Source: Marmoricola sp. OAE513
Lineage (GTDB): Bacteria; Actinomycetota; Actinomycetes; Propionibacteriales; Nocardioidaceae
Reading direction: 5' to 3'
DNA: 64,000 nt
NCBI RefSeq assembly: GCF_040546585.1
Contig: NZ_JBEPOC010000001.1
Location: 3,038,001 to 3,102,000, forward strand
Shown here one piece after another: positions 8,415-17,536 of the stretch (its first letter is position 1; every line of letters begins with the position of its first letter). A model generated the notes under the pieces. That model was not told the DNA's origin and made no database searches. It saw only the letters and a program-made list of their open reading frames with translations. The position numbers and the translations under genes were made by a program.

Positions 8415-8476
8415 TCGGCAGATCCGGACGTGTCGGCCACGCGGCGGAATGACGCGCTCATCGCGGCAGATCCGGG
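8415..8476. repeat. Dispersed motif, two copies
   Basis: tcggcagatccggac at 8415-8429 and cggcagatccggg at 8464-8476, with gaatgacgc between them at 8448-8456. The same motif and the reverse complement of that second element recur near 15715-15756 and 37060-37104. Confidence 0.55.
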
Positions 8477-8520
8477 CACACGAGCTACTTCGCGCAGCGC
8501 CGAAGTCGGTCGGTCTGCCT

Positions 8521-10158
8521 TCAGCTCTGGGTATGTCTCGAAGCGACCGCGATGGCAGTGGTCGCTTCGATGACCTTCGCGCGTGGCCGGTTCTGGGTGC
8601 GGCCAGTCGTGGTCTCGTGGTGGTCGATTCGACGCCATCCGTTGAGGTCGACCCAGTCGGGTTGTCGGTCTCGGACGAGGACGCTGAGGTCGAGGTCGGT
8701 CCGCGGTGTGTGTTCAAGGAGCTGGTCGAGGTCTTCGAGGAGTGTCGATACGGTTTCTACGGCGTCGGTGCGGTTGGCGCCGAGGCCGCCGGTGGGGCCG
8801 CGTTTGATCCATCCGGCGGTGTAGGTCCTGGCTGTGTCGGCGCGTCCGCGTTCGTTTGGGACGGTGCCGGTCTGCTCGTCGAAGACGAGTCCTGGGAGTG
8901 CTTGCCCGCGGTAGCCGACCGCGGTGATCAGTAGGTCTGCCTCGAGGTCGTTCTCCACGTCGAAGAGGTCGGCTGTGTCGCTTCGTCCTGTGTCCGTCGA
9001 CGTCAGTCGCACACCTCGTACGCGGTCGTCGCCCAGGACGGCGGCGGGTGCCGAAAAGAACTTGAAGGTCAGCTTTCGGGTGGCGTTGCTTGAGGAGCGG
9101 CTGGCTGCACGGCGTAGGGCGTCGATCTTGCTGCGTTGAGCGAACGATGCGCGATCGAGCGGTTCGAGGTGGTCGCCTTCGGTAACGATGTCCAGGTCGA
9201 GGAGCGCTGTGAGGGCGAGGAGTTCGCCGGTGGTGAAGGCGGCGTGTTCGGGTCCGCGTCGGCCGAGGAGCACGACCTCCTGGACCGAGCCGTTGCGAAG
9301 CGTCTCCAAGGCGTGATCGGCGATGTCTGTCCGTTCGAGGACCGTGGGGTCCAAGATCAGGATTCTGGCGACATCGAGTGCAACGTTGCCGTTCCCGACA
9401 ACAATCACTCGCCGTACGTCTTTCAGGTCGACGGTCAGACCGGCGCCGTCGGGATGACCGTTGTACCAGTCGACGAACTCGGCCGCGGAGAGCGAACCGG
9501 GCAGGTCCTCGCCGGGGATGTTGAGCCTTCGGGGGGCTCGGGCCCCGTAGGTATAGACAACGGCGTGGTGGTGTTCGAGCAGCTCGTCGTGCGCCAGGTG
9601 CTCACCGACGGTGACGTTGAAGTACGCGGTCACGCGTGGGTCTGCCAGGAGCCACGCGAACTCCTCACTCACGCCTTTGGTGTGCGGATGGTCAGGCGCT
9701 ACTCCGCCGCGGACCAGTCCGTACGGCGTGGGGAGGCGGTCGAACATCGAGATCTCGACCTGGCCCGGCACCAGTCGAAGGAGCTCCTGAGCGGTGTAGA
9801 AGCCGCTCGGTCCGGCGCCCACGATAGCGACCCGCAGGGTGGCAGAAACTTCTGCGACCGCCTCGACTGCCGGGCGGACAGGGGCAGGGGTGTGTGTGGC
9901 CGGGTGGTGGCGGTAGTAGTCCGCGTTGAGGTCGAGGAAGACGGTCATGTGAGGTTTCAGCTCGTTGTCGGGCTGAACGGCGTTGACGGGGCACACGTCT
10001 TTGCAGGCGCCGCAGTCGATGCAGGAGTCCGGGTCGATGTAGAGCATCTCAGCGGTCGCGAAGCCTGGTTCGTCGGGTGATGGGTGGATGCAGCCGACGG
10101 GACAGGCGGCAACGCATGCTGCGTCGCTGCAGCAGTTCTGGGTGATTACGAAGGTCAT
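8521..10158 (-). CDS. Ferredoxin domain fused to FAD-dependent ferredoxin-NADP reductase (FprB-like), 545 aa
   Basis: The first ~60 residues are a seven-iron-type ferredoxin: Cys at about 9, 15, 19 and the cluster C46-x2-C49-x2-C52-x3-C56. An adrenodoxin-reductase-like flavoprotein follows, with the FAD motif VAIVGAGPSGFYTAQ near residue 114 and an NADP-site segment VIVVGNGNVALDVAR near 240. This is the architecture of mycobacterial FprB. It should pass electrons between NADPH and ferredoxin. Its ATG overlaps the stop of the molybdopterin enzyme gene (ATGA), so it is the likely redox partner of that enzyme. Upstream frame extension to 10395 is a shadow. Confidence 0.92.
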   Translation of the reverse strand: MTFVITQNCCSDAACVAACPVGCIHPSPDEPGFATAEMLYIDPDSCIDCGACKDVCPVNAVQPDNELKPHMTVFLDLNADYYRHHPATHTPAPVRPAVEAVAEVSATLRVAIVGAGPSGFYTAQELLRLVPGQVEISMFDRLPTPYGLVRGGVAPDHPHTKGVSEEFAWLLADPRVTAYFNVTVGEHLAHDELLEHHHAVVYTYGARAPRRLNIPGEDLPGSLSAAEFVDWYNGHPDGAGLTVDLKDVRRVIVVGNGNVALDVARILILDPTVLERTDIADHALETLRNGSVQEVVLLGRRGPEHAAFTTGELLALTALLDLDIVTEGDHLEPLDRASFAQRSKIDALRRAASRSSSNATRKLTFKFFSAPAAVLGDDRVRGVRLTSTDTGRSDTADLFDVENDLEADLLITAVGYRGQALPGLVFDEQTGTVPNERGRADTARTYTAGWIKRGPTGGLGANRTDAVETVSTLLEDLDQLLEHTPRTDLDLSVLVRDRQPDWVDLNGWRRIDHHETTTGRTQNRPRAKVIEATTAIAVASRHTQS

Positions 10159-12374
10159 GATGCGTCTCCTGAGCCGGTCGCGCGGGTGATCATGACGGGG
10201 ATGCCGTTGAAGAAGGCGTTGCCTGAAGGGCGGTCGATGAACTCGGCGCCGGATGGTGTGAGCTGGTTGTAGCTGGGGCCGCCGGCAGCGACGGCGCGCT
10301 TCCAGCTGCCTTGGTGGCCGAAGCCGTGGGTGAGGCCGACGGAGCACTGCATGACGTCGGCAGTCACGACCACTCGAGTGTCGAGGCGTCCCCATGGCGA
10401 TTCGATGGTGACGAGTTCACGGTCCAGGACTCCGGCGGTCTCGGCATCGTGGGGGTTGATGACGGCGTGGCACTGCCGGTCGTCGGACATGAGGCGTGGA
10501 ACGTTGTGAAGCCAGCTGTTCTGGCTGCGCAGCTGACGGATGCTGAACAGGCGGAGTGGGAATCGCGGGTCGTCGGAGGAGTCCTGTTGAAGTCGGTCGA
10601 CTTCCTCGGTGATCTCGTCGTGCGCGAGGTGAACCATCTTGTCGTTCGTGAAGATCTTCTTCTTCAGGACGCCGACCTCGCAGTGGTCTGCGAGCTTGAC
10701 GGCGCCTTGGCGGTCGAGGAGTTTCTTGCGGCTGATGCCTGTGCGCCGCAATCCGAACATGTCGCCGTGCTTGCCGGCCCGCATCACGACGTCGAGGATT
10801 ACGTGCGGTGGGACGCTGAGGCCGAATCGGCGCATCAGTTGTGCCCCGGGAACTTCGGAGGCCGCGAGGCCCAGCTCGTTAGCAATCTGGGTGATGATCC
10901 AGCCGTCGTCTTTTGCCTCGCCGCGAGCCTCAACGACGGGTCGCACCCACTGTGCGTGAGGAACGGTGCTCTGCGACTGGCTGAACAGCGGCATCTGTTC
11001 CCGTTCGAGCCACAGTGTCGGCGGGAGAACCCAGTCCGCGTGACGGGTCGTCTCGTTGATGTATGGGTCGATGGACACCATGAAGTCGAGGCTGCTCAAC
11101 GCTTCGTTGGAGCGGCCGGTGTCGGGGCCGCTGGTGACCACGTTGCTGCACAGAGTGATCAGCCCGCGCAGCTGTCCGTCGCCTGGAGTGAGTATCTCGT
11201 CGGCGAGCACGGCGAACGGTGCGGTGCCGTTGACTTCGCCGAGGCCGTGGACTCGGGTGTGCCAGCGGTTGCGGCCGACGATCTTCTGCTTGGCGCTGAT
11301 GGCGTCGAGGTCGACCATGGGGTCGCTGAATACCAGGCCGCCGCGTCGGTCGAGGTTGCCGGTCACGATCGCGATGGCGTCGATGAGGTATTTGGTCAGG
11401 GTCGAGTGGCGGCCCAGTGATGCGCCGCAGCGACCGTGGATAGCGAACGCGGGGCTGCTTGCGGCGGCGCGTGCGATCTCGACGATGCGGTCTTGTGGGA
11501 TGCCGGACTCACGTGCGGCCCGGTCCAGGTCGAAACGGCTCGCGAGGTCGGCCACGAACTCCAGGCCGGTGGCCTGCGTCGTTGCGATGTCCCACCGTGT
11601 GAGGTTCTCGTCGAAGAGCACGCGGAGCATTCCGCCCAGGAACCACGGGTCGGCTCCGGGGCGGATCGGCTGATGCTCGAACAGTTGGGCTGTTTCGGTG
11701 TAGCGCGGGTCGAGGACCACGACACGGCCACCTCGATCGACGACGTCGAGGAGTACGTCGCGGACCCGACCCACGGTCACCATGCTTCCTTTGGAGACCA
11801 CGGGATTCGTGCCGATCAGAAGCGTGAAGTCGGTGGAGGCCCAGTCCGGTATCGGGTAGACCATCGTGCTGCCGTAGAGCATGTCTCCGACAACGTGGTA
11901 GTTGTTGATGTCGATCGAGGACGAGTTGTAGTGGTGGTGCGACCCCAATGCGTTGACGAGGCCGCTGATGGCGATGCCGCCGCTGAAGTTTCCAGCTATG
12001 GGGTTGCCGTAGGCGGCGCCGATCGAGCCGCCACCGTGAGCATCTCGAATGGCCCGGAGACGCGCGCCGATGTCTTCGAGTGCCTCGTCCCAGGTCGCGG
12101 GCTCGAACTCGCCGTCGAGCCGTCGGCGCATAGGTTGCGTGACGCGGTCCGGGTCGTAGACGACGTTGTGAAACTCGACCCCCTTGGAGCAGGCGAAGCC
12201 GCGTGACGACGGGTGTTCGGCATCGGGTCGCAATGAGGCGACCTTGCCGTCCTGCACCACCGCGACCAGACCGCAACTGGCCTCACAGATCGCGCAGAAC
12301 GTCTTCTTCTCCACGACCTCGCCAGTGCGCGCCGCGTTCAGGTCAGCCTTCGCCTGCACAATCTTGGTGGCCAT
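10155..12374 (-). CDS. Molybdopterin oxidoreductase, DMSO-reductase/formate-dehydrogenase superfamily, 739 aa
   Basis: The N-terminus binds a [4Fe-4S] cluster through C27-x2-C30-x3-C34 and C62. The body has the bis-MGD-binding features of the superfamily, such as DFTLLIGTNPVVSKG and a C-terminal molydopterin-dinucleotide domain (NPHDAETAGVLDRELVTIES). At the usual metal-ligand region the sequence is YNSSSIDINNYH, with Ser rather than Cys or Sec, so formate oxidation is not assured; the substrate is unknown. No Tat signal, so cytoplasmic. It is co-transcribed with the FprB-like reductase downstream, and the TetR gene overlaps its start by 32 bases. Confidence 0.9.
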   Translation of the reverse strand: MATKIVQAKADLNAARTGEVVEKKTFCAICEASCGLVAVVQDGKVASLRPDAEHPSSRGFACSKGVEFHNVVYDPDRVTQPMRRRLDGEFEPATWDEALEDIGARLRAIRDAHGGGSIGAAYGNPIAGNFSGGIAISGLVNALGSHHHYNSSSIDINNYHVVGDMLYGSTMVYPIPDWASTDFTLLIGTNPVVSKGSMVTVGRVRDVLLDVVDRGGRVVVLDPRYTETAQLFEHQPIRPGADPWFLGGMLRVLFDENLTRWDIATTQATGLEFVADLASRFDLDRAARESGIPQDRIVEIARAAASSPAFAIHGRCGASLGRHSTLTKYLIDAIAIVTGNLDRRGGLVFSDPMVDLDAISAKQKIVGRNRWHTRVHGLGEVNGTAPFAVLADEILTPGDGQLRGLITLCSNVVTSGPDTGRSNEALSSLDFMVSIDPYINETTRHADWVLPPTLWLEREQMPLFSQSQSTVPHAQWVRPVVEARGEAKDDGWIITQIANELGLAASEVPGAQLMRRFGLSVPPHVILDVVMRAGKHGDMFGLRRTGISRKKLLDRQGAVKLADHCEVGVLKKKIFTNDKMVHLAHDEITEEVDRLQQDSSDDPRFPLRLFSIRQLRSQNSWLHNVPRLMSDDRQCHAVINPHDAETAGVLDRELVTIESPWGRLDTRVVVTADVMQCSVGLTHGFGHQGSWKRAVAAGGPSYNQLTPSGAEFIDRPSGNAFFNGIPVMITRATGSGDAS

Positions 12375-12999
12375 CGGATCTCCTTAGTTGCCCGGCGGTT
12401 GCTTGGGACGCAGCACGAATGGACGGGGCCCACATGAGCGAGACGAGCTGACGCATCTCCTCGGCACCGGGCGGCCGGCCCAGGAACAGGAAGTGCTCGA
12501 TGACCAGGGAGATGCCGGCGTTGCGCACGATGAGCGGCACCTCGCCGGCAGCAAGATTGTCGTTCGCCTGTGCGTTGTTTAGGACGGCGTCCACCAGGGC
12601 GACACGCTCCTCGCCGATACTGTTAGTGCCGACTACGGGGTCGCTAGCTACACCGCGCATCGCCTCGCCACCAGGGCCGGTGAGGTATGCAGCGACCGAC
12701 GTGAGCAGCGCCAGAAGATCGGTCTCCAGGTCACCAGTGAACTCGGGGTCGAGCGTCCACGAACTGCCTTGACGCTGCATGGCTGCGCGGATCAGCAGAC
12801 CCCGGCTCGGCCATCGCTCGTACAAAGAGGCCTTGCTCACTCCCGCGCGCGCCGCGACGGCCTCCATGCGCAACCCGGACCAGCCGGCCTCGGTGATTTC
12901 CTCCCACGCCGCGTCCAGGATTGCGGCGGCGAGCTGCTCACCAGAACGGCGCCGCCGAGTCGTCTCGCTCGCATCCGGGGCGCGGGGGTCCGGTCGCAT
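12343..12999 (-). CDS. TetR-family transcriptional regulator, 218 aa
   Basis: The HTH lies near residues 25-70 (VAARAGVSKASLYERWPSR), followed by a ligand-binding C-terminal helical domain as in TetR_C members. The gene heads the operon for the molybdopterin enzyme and overlaps that gene by 32 bases. A perfect 21-bp palindrome at 13030-13050 lies 30 bases before its start, so autoregulation of the operon is likely. The SDR gene lies upstream on the same strand and may be a separate transcript. Confidence 0.9.
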   Translation of the reverse strand: MRPDPRAPDASETTRRRRSGEQLAAAILDAAWEEITEAGWSGLRMEAVAARAGVSKASLYERWPSRGLLIRAAMQRQGSSWTLDPEFTGDLETDLLALLTSVAAYLTGPGGEAMRGVASDPVVGTNSIGEERVALVDAVLNNAQANDNLAAGEVPLIVRNAGISLVIEHFLFLGRPPGAEEMRQLVSLMWAPSIRAASQATAGQLRRSDGHQDCAGEG

Positions 13000-13029
13000 G
13001 GTCGGCCTACCTTTGGTCGAATCAAAGAC

Positions 13030-13050
13030 TAGTGTACGCAGCGTACACTA
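13030..13050. promoter_or_regulatory. TetR operator palindrome
   Basis: TAGTGTACGC and GCGTACACTA are perfect inverted halves around a central A. The length and symmetry are those of TetR-family operators, and it lies 31-51 bases upstream of the TetR start. Confidence 0.8.
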
Positions 13051-13143
13051 ACGGGCACCCGTAGGAACTGGATATCCGCGGGCCGTTTCCGCAGCTGTGC
13101 TCGACGAAGACACCAAGGGGCTCGCAGATGCGGTCGGGCCGGG

Positions 13144-13995
13144 TCAGCGGGGGTTCGCCCACCCCGCGGGGGAGGCTTGGGCGATCGCGTCGGGGATAGT
13201 CGTCCCGCGGAATGCGATGCGGTCGATGACGGGCCGCACGAGGCCGGGGATCCGTGCGACGAGTGCGTTCCGGCGGACGGGGACGACCAGGTCTGCTCGG
13301 CGTTCGATGCCGGAGACGACGGAGTCGACCACGGCGTCGAGGGGGATCATCTTCCAGAGCCCCTTCTTGTTGCCGCCCCAGAGGGTGGTCGCGGCAGGGT
13401 CGGCGTGAACGTCGTCCATCATCGGGGTCTGGAAGAACGTGGGGTGCACGCTGCCCACCTTGATGCCGTGGTGGCGGACCTCGAGGCGAGTGGCATCGCA
13501 CAGCGCCCACACCCCGGCCTTGCTGGCCACGTAGGGGCCGTTGAGCGGCGAGTGGACGAACGCCGCCATCGAGGAGACCGCCAGCAGGTAGCCGCGTGTC
13601 TCCTTCACATGAGGCAGTGCTGCCCTGAACGTTCGCCAGACGCCGTTGAGGTTGATATCGATGATGCGCTCGAACGCCTCGGGTTCCATCGTCTCCAGTG
13701 GTGCAACCGCACCGATGCCTGCGTTCGCGATGACGACGTCGATGCTGCCGAAGTGCTGCGCTGCTGCATCGACCGCGGTCCGGAGGCTGTCAAGGTCGCG
13801 AACATCGGCTGCCCAACCTCTGGCGACCGTGTCGGGCCCGAGTTCGGCGGCCTGCTGCTGAGTGAGGTCGGCGTCGAGGTCGAGCAGAGCGACGTTCGCT
13901 CCGCGTTGGCGCACCGCGCGGGCGACCGCCGTTCCGAGGCCGCCGGTGGAGCCGGTGATGAGAACGGTGCGCCCGTTGAGGTCATAGCGAGGCAT
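13144..13995 (-). CDS. Short-chain dehydrogenase/reductase, 283 aa
   Basis: Classical SDR: the coenzyme motif TGSTGGLG near residue 15, NAGIG near 90, and catalytic Ser with YVASK (Y-x3-K) near 155. Asp after the second strand (LLDLDAD) favours NAD(H). It should oxidise a secondary alcohol or reduce a ketone, but the substrate is unknown. The alpha/beta hydrolase gene lies 19 bases upstream in the same direction, so the two form an operon. Confidence 0.9.
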   Translation of the reverse strand: MPRYDLNGRTVLITGSTGGLGTAVARAVRQRGANVALLDLDADLTQQQAAELGPDTVARGWAADVRDLDSLRTAVDAAAQHFGSIDVVIANAGIGAVAPLETMEPEAFERIIDINLNGVWRTFRAALPHVKETRGYLLAVSSMAAFVHSPLNGPYVASKAGVWALCDATRLEVRHHGIKVGSVHPTFFQTPMMDDVHADPAATTLWGGNKKGLWKMIPLDAVVDSVVSGIERRADLVVPVRRNALVARIPGLVRPVIDRIAFRGTTIPDAIAQASPAGWANPR

Positions 13996-14014
13996 GGGAT
14001 TTCCTAGTAGATGA

Positions 14015-14911
14015 TCAGGTGTTGGCGGGGACGTGGTGATCGAGGAAGGCGAGCTGCTGGTTGACGTTCTGCTCGAAGTCCTCTCCGACGTAGATGTCGA
14101 AGTGGCCTCCCGGCTGCATGCGGATCTCCCCGCGGGGTGCCTTCCTCACGTGGCGCAACGTCGCCTTGGTGGGAGCAACGGAGTCGTCCTGGCAGACCGC
14201 GAAGTGGGCCGGGCAGGTGATCTTGCGAGCGTCCCGGCCCGGGTAGTAGCGAACGATGTCGAGAGCGAACCGGGCGGCAACGTCGGAGCGAAGGTCGAAC
14301 TCGGGCGGAATCAGGGCCTCGATGCCGGCCACGGTGTCGGGTGACGTCATGAGCGCCGTCGATCCGGGCGGTCCGTAGGTGGGCACCATCAGGGGCGGCC
14401 GGCCGCGGAACGAGCCGATCCGGTCCCGCAGGGCTCGGGAGACGACCTTGAGCGAGGTTCCCGGTGGGATCGCCAGCGAGGAGGCGAGGCCGTCGGTGAA
14501 CGGGCACTGGGAGATGACCGCCGCGATGCGCGGGTCCTGCGCCGCGGTGCGTAGGACGTGGCCGCCGCCGAACGACGTGCCCCAGAGGACGACTCTTTCC
14601 GGGTCCACCCCGTCCAGGGTTCGGGCAAAGCTGACCGCCGCGCGCCAGTCCTCGAGTTGGCGTTTGATGTCGAGAACCTGCCGCGGGTCGCCGCTGCTGG
14701 CGCCGAAGTGCCGGTAGTCGAACACCAGGCAGTGGTAGCCGGCCTCGCTGAATCTGTGCGCGAACGCGTCCAGGCGCATCTCCCGTACGCCTCCCAAACC
14801 GTGACCGAGCACGATGATCGGCCGTACGTCCGTGGCGGAGCCATCTGGGGTGTAGAGCCACGCTCCGCAGGTGCCATCGCCGGACGGGAAGACAGTTTCG
14901 CTCCTGGTCAT
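14015..14911 (-). CDS. Alpha/beta hydrolase, 298 aa
   Basis: The nucleophile elbow is GTSFGG (Ser near residue 114), the oxyanion region is LGHGLGG near 36, the acid is likely in CQDDSVAPT, and the His is in PGGHFDIY near 274. The family hydrolyses esters or C-C bonds; members of this length include dienelactone-hydrolase-like and xylan-esterase-like enzymes. No signal peptide. It is the first gene of the hydrolase-SDR operon and is divergent from a TetR gene 71 bases away, which likely controls it. Confidence 0.87.
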   Translation of the reverse strand: MTRSETVFPSGDGTCGAWLYTPDGSATDVRPIIVLGHGLGGVREMRLDAFAHRFSEAGYHCLVFDYRHFGASSGDPRQVLDIKRQLEDWRAAVSFARTLDGVDPERVVLWGTSFGGGHVLRTAAQDPRIAAVISQCPFTDGLASSLAIPPGTSLKVVSRALRDRIGSFRGRPPLMVPTYGPPGSTALMTSPDTVAGIEALIPPEFDLRSDVAARFALDIVRYYPGRDARKITCPAHFAVCQDDSVAPTKATLRHVRKAPRGEIRMQPGGHFDIYVGEDFEQNVNQQLAFLDHHVPANT

Positions 14912-14941
14912 GGAGCAACACTAATAGAACACATCACAAAC

Positions 14942-14957
14942 TTAGAAGGCTTTCTAA
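14942..14957. promoter_or_regulatory. Inverted repeat in divergent promoter region
   Basis: TTAGAA-GGCT-TTCTAA is a perfect AT-rich inverted repeat in the 71-base gap between the hydrolase and the TetR gene. A -10-like tacact follows near 14971. It is a probable operator for the divergent TetR. Confidence 0.65.
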
Positions 14958-14982
14958 CTATGACATCGCTTACACTGTTCGG

Positions 14983-15642
14983 GTGCCGTCCCTTCCTTCG
15001 TCGTCCCTCTCCAGCGAGCCCGGCGGTCATCCAACGACAGGGACGCGGACCCAGCGTCGCGCGGCGTCGAACCGGCAAGCGGTGATCGACGCGGCTCGGG
15101 AGATCGTGGCGACCGAAGGTGTGGATGCACTCACGCTCGAGGCAGTGGCCGAGCGTGCTGACGTCGCGATCGCCACCATCTACAACCGGGTCGGGAACAG
15201 GTCATCCCTCCTTCTGGCCGTGGCGGAACAGGCGATGGAACACAGTCGGGCCCACATGGACGCCGCCTACGCCGCGGACGGCACTGCGGAAGAACGTCTG
15301 CTGCTGGTCGCGGCCAGCTGGGTGCAGTTCGCGCGCGAAAGCCCCCACGAGTTCCGCATCCTCGTCGAGCCCGCGGACGAACCCGAAGCGGTCGTGCGCC
15401 TGGCCGAACTCACTCGTACGCAGAACGCCAAACTTGCCAACGCGATTCGCGACGGTATTCGCGAGGGCCTGATCCGGCCCGAACTCGACCCGGACCAGGT
15501 CGCAACTGCCCTCTGGGCTTCGCTCAACGGGATCCTTGCCCTCGCCTGGCGACCAGGCGGGTTACGGGTCGAGGCAGAGTCTCTCGACGACCTTCTCGCG
15601 ACCTTCATCACGGTCGCCACGGACGGGCTGCGCGTGCGCTGA
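14983..15642 (+). CDS. TetR-family transcriptional regulator, 219 aa
   Basis: GTG 14983 starts a protein with an HTH near residues 30-75 (AVAERADVAIATIYNRVGN) and a C-terminal ligand-binding domain. The N-terminal ~28 residues are disordered and Ser/Pro-rich, so a start a few codons downstream is possible. It is divergent from the alpha/beta hydrolase-SDR operon and probably represses it through the palindrome in the shared promoter. Confidence 0.88.
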   Translation: MPSLPSSSLSSEPGGHPTTGTRTQRRAASNRQAVIDAAREIVATEGVDALTLEAVAERADVAIATIYNRVGNRSSLLLAVAEQAMEHSRAHMDAAYAADGTAEERLLLVAASWVQFARESPHEFRILVEPADEPEAVVRLAELTRTQNAKLANAIRDGIREGLIRPELDPDQVATALWASLNGILALAWRPGGLRVEAESLDDLLATFITVATDGLRVR

Positions 15643-15977
15643 GCACGATCCCCGGAGGGAGTCGGCAATCCCACGGGAAGGGATGAGGGACGCACCGGCC
15701 GCCACGCACTCGCATCGGCAGATCCGGACACCGAACGTCGCACTACCGCGTCATTCCACCGCCAAAGACGCGATTCTGCTCCTCGATGACAGCGTCTCGC
15801 TCATCGAGCGCTGCCGTTGAGAACAGACGCCTGGCGCCTCCCCGTCTAGCGGGTCCTTGAAGGCCGCACCGCCCGTGGGCGCCATGCTGGCGAGATTTAG
15901 GGTCAGTCGGTGGGGTATCCCAAGTCTCCGTGAGTTTCGGGCAGCCTGAGGCTGAGGATGGCAACTACTCTGGCCCA
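15643..15977. other. Intergenic region with dispersed motif, no gene seen
   Basis: Short frames on both strands here lack start signals and family character. It carries a copy of the dispersed motif at 15715-15729 and gcgtcattc at 15748-15756. It marks the left edge of the putative conflict island. Confidence 0.45.
15715..15756. repeat. Dispersed motif copy
   Basis: tcggcagatccggac at 15715-15729, then gcgtcattc at 15748-15756, 18 bases later. The preceding cactcgcatcggcag is also present near 1347. Confidence 0.55.
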
Positions 15978-17417
15978 ATGTCCGAGCCCAAGTTGTTCAC
16001 GTGGTGGATGCACGACAACCGTCCGCTTTCTGAGTGGCTCGAGACGCACGTCCTGCGCAGGGTCAGTGACGAGCTCAGCGACACCAAGAGCGTCGAGGAA
16101 GTCGATGCATTCTTGACCAACCTTTCGTCGATCGTGGACCGGATTCGTCCGGCCGCGCTTGAGGCCCACTCGTTCGGTGAGTACTTCGAGGGCGACGGGG
16201 GCTGGCGCCCAGGGCGGCGTCCGGGAGAGTCCATCAAGCAGAGCCGTTGGTTGTTCCCGGTGGAGATGTCTGGTGACTTGGAGCAGCTCGTCTGCTGGCC
16301 AGACAAGGTTGCCGTGGGGGTGAAACCGGTCGGGCCTCGATCGGGGGAGGAACCGACGAACGAAGAGCGTCGGCAGATGACCACGCCGGCCCCGTCAGCT
16401 GACGACGTGTCCCCGCTGTTCGCACAGATGACCAGCGACACGTTTCTTTACACGCCGGCCTACATTCCCAGGCCCGGCCACAAGCCCGCGCTCTACTTCA
16501 CCTTCGACGTAACACCCGAAGACATTGATGTCTTCGTTGACACCCCAGCGTTCGCGACCGCCGCATCGGCACGCCTGAACTACCTCCGCGAAATGTGCAG
16601 CGCAACCAACGCGCAAGTAGAAGCATTCGTAGCCGGCGAGCTCGTTGATCGAGTAGCCGACGCCGCAAAGGCGCGTCGCGACGGCTTCTCAAAGGTCGAG
16701 AGAATCCGAACCTCGCTTTCCTTCGAGCCGGGGTGGTCCGCCCCCGCCCCTCGCCTTGCAGTGCCTGCAGCCGAGCACGGCGAGGGCGAGGCCATTGGCG
16801 ACATTGAGCGCCAGGATCTGTCGGCGGCCGACGTCGTAGACCTTGCGCCAGAGGGTGGGGAGCGCCTCAGCAAAGCCACTTTTTACGACGTCCAGCGCGT
16901 TATCGGTGCCTGGGCTAGCGGAGTTCATGCATACCCGCGCTCATTCACAAAGCTCACAGAGGACGACTTGTCCTGCCTCCTGGCGAGCACCCTGAACGCG
17001 ACGCTTCCGGGGGCCGACCGTGAGGTTTATCGGTACAACGGCAAGACGGACATTGTTGTTCGAGCAGAAGCCTTGCCCGGCGGTCGTAGCAGCGAACCGG
17101 TGTTCGTTTGCGAAGCAAAGAAGCTCGGAAAGTCCGCCGGCCCAGCAGTGGCATCCAAGGCCCTCGAGACGCAACTCCTAACCCGTTACACGAATGCTTT
17201 CGACACCTCAACGGTGCTCCTGCTGTACATGTCACAGAGTGAGTTCCACGGACCTCGGGACCGAACTCTCGAAGCGATTCGGACCGTCGAGGGATACCAG
17301 CCCGCGCCAGCGGAGGACGAACAGGGGGCGGTCGAGGATTGGCCTGTCCTCACTTTTCTGCGAGGCGAGAGAACTATCCGGGTCTGTATAGCGTTCGTAC
17401 ATTTGCCCGCCGACTGA
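15978..17417 (+). CDS. Putative PD-(D/E)XK nuclease-fold protein, 479 aa
   Basis: The C-terminal third shows a restriction-endonuclease-like core: an early helix (TEDDLSCLLASTLNATLPG), then KTDIVV with Asp near residue 358, a spacer, and VFVCEAKK with Glu 379 and Lys 381, i.e. D...ExK. The N-terminal ~300 residues are unassigned and may recognise a target. It looks visibly less GC-rich than its neighbours. It converges on the DUF2290-like and helicase genes. The start is uncertain (ATG 15978 chosen; GTG 15930 is in frame), since neither has a good ribosome site. A role in DNA defence is inference. Confidence 0.75.
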   Translation: MSEPKLFTWWMHDNRPLSEWLETHVLRRVSDELSDTKSVEEVDAFLTNLSSIVDRIRPAALEAHSFGEYFEGDGGWRPGRRPGESIKQSRWLFPVEMSGDLEQLVCWPDKVAVGVKPVGPRSGEEPTNEERRQMTTPAPSADDVSPLFAQMTSDTFLYTPAYIPRPGHKPALYFTFDVTPEDIDVFVDTPAFATAASARLNYLREMCSATNAQVEAFVAGELVDRVADAAKARRDGFSKVERIRTSLSFEPGWSAPAPRLAVPAAEHGEGEAIGDIERQDLSAADVVDLAPEGGERLSKATFYDVQRVIGAWASGVHAYPRSFTKLTEDDLSCLLASTLNATLPGADREVYRYNGKTDIVVRAEALPGGRSSEPVFVCEAKKLGKSAGPAVASKALETQLLTRYTNAFDTSTVLLLYMSQSEFHGPRDRTLEAIRTVEGYQPAPAEDEQGAVEDWPVLTFLRGERTIRVCIAFVHLPAD

Positions 17418-17536
17418 CCAGCCACGGCGACCCCGTTGAGGCCCGCGGAGACTTGAGACCTACTTCAACTGCCCAATGATGGCCGGACGAACGCAGCGCG
17501 CTCGCTGCCATCACCCCCAGGCCTGTTGCAGCCGGA

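Larger units (their letters stand above)
8196..8520. other. Convergent intergenic region with hairpin and dispersed motif
   Basis: No gene seen. It holds a terminator-like structure at 8315-8350 and two copies of the dispersed motif cggcagatccgg at 8415-8429 and 8464-8476. Confidence 0.5.
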
